DNA of 8,849 bases. It comes from Clostridiales bacterium (lineage in GTDB: Bacteria; Bacillota; Clostridia; Christensenellales; Aristaeellaceae). Position numbers and translations under genes: made by a program. The notes below the pieces were generated by a model. The model saw only the letters and a list, made by a program, of their open reading frames with translations. It was not told where the DNA came from and made no database searches. Below are positions 8,045 to 8,849 of this stretch, one piece after another. The stretch spans positions 1-8,849 of the forward strand of contig SFFC01000118.1 in assembly GCA_004556985.1 (NCBI GenBank), in the 5' to 3' direction. How positions within the stretch are numbered: the stretch's first letter is position 1; the number at the start of each line of letters is the position of its first letter.

Positions 8045-8425
8045 ATGAATCCATCCTTCGGCATTGCCGCCTTTCGCTCGCGCACGCAGGTGCTGCGCAT
8101 GGAGGAAGCCCTGCGCCGCGCGGGCCTGTCCGCCGGCGTGGTCGCCACGCCCCGCGAGGTCGCCATCGGCTGCGGCCTGTCCGTCCGCTTTGAGCTCGCC
8201 GAGACGCCGCAGGTCATGGCCGTCTACCGCCGCCTGAACCCGAGCGCGCTCATCGGCTTTTACCGCGTCGACGGCTACGGCACACGGCAGATCCGCCTCT
8301 CGCCGCTGCAGCCGAAATGCTGTAAATCCCGTTGCTTTGCGCCCGAGGCCGGATCTTTACAGAAGGATTTGCAAAGTAAAAATGAGCCCGCACGCTTGGT
8401 TGACAAACGTGCGGGAATGGCGTAA
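8045..8425 (+). CDS. DUF3343 (putative Se/S carrier-like) protein with an unusual C-terminal tail
   Basis: 126 residues. The N-terminal 80 or so match DUF3343: a FRSRTQVLRMEEALRRAG helix, TPREVAIGCGLSVRFE with the conserved Cys43, and a final IGFYRVDG strand. The family is thought to carry persulfide or selenide near cysteine desulfurases; this is a family hypothesis, not proven. The start follows GGGAGGG by seven bases. Family members usually end around residue 80-95. Here 35 more residues (92-126) follow, starting CCKSRC and encoded largely by repeat copy A. Base use becomes AT-richer there, and the tail also contains a terminator stem and the -35 of an antisense promoter. The TAA stop is the first half of that promoter's -10. 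The tail may therefore be a stop-loss extension. Confidence 0.83.
   Translation: MNPSFGIAAFRSRTQVLRMEEALRRAGLSAGVVATPREVAIGCGLSVRFELAETPQVMAVYRRLNPSALIGFYRVDGYGTRQIRLSPLQPKCCKSRCFAPEAGSLQKDLQSKNEPARLVDKRAGMA
8321..8381 (+). repeat. 61-bp repeat, copy A (plus orientation)
   Basis: Partner of 6723-6783 in inverted orientation, so the two copies bracket the desulfurase/DUF3343 pair. Here the repeat is translated as part of the DUF3343 tail. The codon before it is TGC, where copy B is preceded by the TGA stop. Changes between the copies preserve pairing at two position pairs: T3-A39 becomes C3-G39, and A6-T48 becomes G6-C48. These fit two alternative folds of the same 5' block. Confidence 0.7.
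8377..8415 (-). terminator. Predicted intrinsic terminator of the toxin-like transcript
   Basis: On the minus strand CCCGCACG (8415-8408) pairs with CGTGCGGG (8394-8387). One T-G and three further pairs extend the stem to 12 bp with a 5-base loop. CTCATTTTTAC follows. It overlaps the DUF3343 tail and the spacer and -35 of the opposite promoter. Confidence 0.6.
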
Positions 8426-8428
8426 AAT
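8400..8428 (+). promoter_or_regulatory. Near-consensus sigma-A promoter of the antisense RNA
   Basis: Perfect -35 TTGACA (8400-8405), 17-base spacer, -10 TAAAAT (8423-8428, five of six). It is the best promoter in the window. No start codon with an SD follows before the terminator at 8491-8530, so the product should be a non-coding RNA. Read-through could also feed nth. Confidence 0.85.
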
Positions 8429-8442
8429 GTAGACAGGTAGGG
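8427..8442. repeat. 16-bp inverted repeat, left arm (partner at 8670-8685)
   Basis: ATGTAGACAGGTAGGG here and ATGTAGACAGGCAGGG on the minus strand at 8685-8670 match at 15 of 16 bases. Each arm sits at the predicted 5' end of one of the two convergent RNAs. It may be a shared RNA 5' module, a regulator site, or a cassette end. Confidence 0.6.
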
Positions 8443-8530
8443 GTGCGCCTACAAGGTGGATTTCACCGCAACGGTTCGGTTTTTCACCTCAAACCGCCAG
8501 CAGGTCGCGTCTGCAAGGCGGTTTTTGTTT
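8435..8530 (+). ncRNA. Predicted antisense RNA (type I antitoxin candidate), about 95 nt
   Basis: Bounded by the promoter at 8400-8428 and the terminator at 8491-8530. It is fully antisense to the 3' UTR of the toxin-like transcript and just reaches its stop codon. Predicted elements are a 5' hairpin (GTAGG 8437-8441 / CCTAC 8448-8452) and CGGTTT (8477-8482), which can pair with AAACCG (8491-8496) and so compete with the terminator stem. The loop of that alternative hairpin contains TCACCTC (8484-8490), complementary over seven bases to the toxin SD region GAGGTGA. The RNA is inferred from signals only; exact ends are approximate. Confidence 0.65.
8491..8530 (+). terminator. Rho-independent terminator of the antisense RNA
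   Basis: AAACCGCC (8491-8498) pairs with GGCGGTTT (8517-8524), with an inner GCAG/CTGC stem (8500-8503, 8511-8514). The tail is TTTTTGTTTT. The last base touches the toxin-like stop codon on the other strand. Confidence 0.85.
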
Positions 8531-8619
8531 TATCGTCTGCTTTGAAGGCCAAGCGCGTATGCGCCGAGCACCAAACCGGCGACAGCGAGAAGAAAGTTGA
8601 CTGCATCAACAATCGTCAT
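8530..8619 (-). CDS. 29-residue hydrophobic peptide, type I toxin-like (holin-like toxin style)
   Basis: The peptide starts MTIVDAVNFLLAV, stays hydrophobic to about residue 25 and ends LQSRR. One membrane helix with an acidic residue near the N-terminus and a basic C-terminus is the pattern of small membrane toxins of Gram-positive type I systems (Hol-Tox-like, TxpA, Fst). The start is set by GGAGGT (8632-8627), seven bases before the ATG at 8619. Another in-frame ATG at 8625 is too close to the SD. It has its own extended -10 promoter, a structured leader and an antisense RNA. I call it toxin-like from size, composition and layout. Sequence similarity to a named family is weak at this length, and no toxicity can be read from sequence. 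Confidence 0.72.
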   Translation of the reverse strand: MTIVDAVNFLLAVAGLVLGAYALGLQSRR

Positions 8620-8627
8620 TCGCATCA

Positions 8628-8655
8628 CCTCCGCTCAAGTACGCCATTGCGGAGG
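8628..8655 (-). promoter_or_regulatory. SD-sequestering hairpin in the toxin-like leader
   Basis: On the minus strand CCTCCGC (8655-8649) is perfectly complementary to GCGGAGG (8634-8628), which is the SD itself, with a 14-base loop. Such hairpins keep type I toxin messages poorly translated until refolding or processing. The loop region also contains an ATG (8647-8645) opening a 13-codon upstream frame that overlaps the toxin start. Confidence 0.6.
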
Positions 8656-8669
8656 AAACCACCCGTAGA

Positions 8670-8685
8670 CCCTGCCTGTCTACAT
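8670..8685. repeat. 16-bp inverted repeat, right arm (partner at 8427-8442)
   Basis: At the predicted 5' end of the toxin-like mRNA this arm also forms a small hairpin, GTAGAC (8683-8678) with GTCTAC (8670-8665), which could protect the message end. The partner arm gives the antisense RNA nearly the same 5' sequence. Confidence 0.6.
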
Positions 8686-8691
8686 CAAAGA

Positions 8692-8720
8692 AGTGTACCA
8701 TGTTTTCAAGCATTCTGCAA
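8692..8720 (-). promoter_or_regulatory. Extended -10 promoter of the toxin-like gene
   Basis: On the minus strand: TTGCAG (8720-8715), 17-base spacer ending in TGG, then TACACT (8697-8692). The -35 is weak (three of six) but the TGN motif compensates. Transcription should start near 8685, at the 16-bp repeat, with a leader of about 65 nt. The -35 overlaps the SD of nth on the other strand. Confidence 0.55.
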
Positions 8721-8732
8721 GGAGCGTCTTTT

Positions 8733-8849
8733 ATGTCTACGCCCGAAAATACCCGCCCCATCCTCGCCGAGCTCGAGCGCCTGTATCCGGACGCGAAGCC
8801 CGCGCTCCATTTCGCCAATCCCTATCAGCTGCTCGTCGCCGTCATCCTC
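8733..8849 (+). CDS. nth: Endonuclease III (N-terminal part; runs off the window)
   Basis: The first 39 codons of a base-excision repair glycosylase/AP lyase that removes oxidised pyrimidines. ILAELERLYPDAKPALHFANPYQLLVAVIL matches the start of Nth (the E-x-L-x-x-x-(Y/F)P...L-x-(F/Y)-x-(N/D)P(F/Y)-x-LLVAVIL block), after which the family continues with LSAQ-x-TD, outside the window. The helix-hairpin-helix, catalytic Lys/Asp and Fe-S cysteines are not visible. The start follows AAGGAG (8719-8724) by eight bases. No good promoter of its own was found; the -35 of the divergent toxin-like promoter lies in its SD region. Confidence 0.88.
   Translation, partial: MSTPENTRPILAELERLYPDAKPALHFANPYQLLVAVIL

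Noticed and set aside
8427..8685. Insertion sequence or MITE bounded by the 16-bp inverted repeat
   Set aside because: No target-site duplication is visible and no transposase is present; kept only as one reading of the repeat.
8606..8818. 70-codon minus-strand frame overlapping the toxin-like leader and nth
   Set aside because: Lacks an SD at its first ATG and mostly mirrors nth and leader sequence; only a 13-codon upstream frame at its end is plausible as a regulatory uORF.

Overview
The window looks like chromosomal DNA of a GC-rich member of the Bacillota, most likely class Clostridia. The reasons are the order cmk, plsC, ispH, rpsA on one strand, a short four-domain S1 protein, strong AGGAGG-type ribosome binding sites, and an EF2568-type cysteine desulfurase (TIGR01977-like) beside a DUF3343 (Se/S carrier-like) protein. 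Order-level placement is not possible from this sequence alone. There are no rRNA or tRNA genes, no CRISPR array and no recognisable transposase.

Positions 1-5837 carry housekeeping genes, all on the minus strand. Read in transcription order they are cmk (CMP kinase), plsC (acyltransferase), ispH (isoprenoid synthesis), rpsA (ribosomal protein S1), ftsH (membrane AAA+ protease) and the start of a DUF1294 membrane protein. cmk has a clear sigma-A promoter and overlaps plsC by 14 bases. A terminator follows rpsA. ftsH then has its own promoter, with a 12-bp perfect palindrome covering its -10 box. ftsH and the DUF1294 gene share one base (TGATG).

Positions 5838-6783 hold a divergent promoter region with helically phased A/T tracts, a plus-strand gene for a 157-residue single-pass membrane protein of unknown function, and its terminators. 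Positions 6784-8425 hold a divergent pair: a class V PLP enzyme of the cysteine desulfurase family (minus) and a DUF3343 protein (plus). A 61-bp repeat, about 75% identical between its two copies, lies in inverted orientation at the outer end of each gene. Each copy adjoins a terminator hairpin at a convergent gene junction.

Positions 8426-8732 are the most unusual part. A 29-codon minus-strand reading frame encodes a hydrophobic peptide like type I toxins. It has an extended -10 promoter, an SD that can be locked in a hairpin, and a long 3' UTR. A near-consensus promoter on the plus strand would make an RNA of about 95 nt antisense to that 3' UTR, ending in a good terminator beside the peptide's stop codon. 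This is the layout of a type I toxin-antitoxin locus (compare TxpA/RatA and BsrG/SR4). The window ends in the first 39 codons of nth (endonuclease III), whose SD overlaps the -35 of the toxin promoter.
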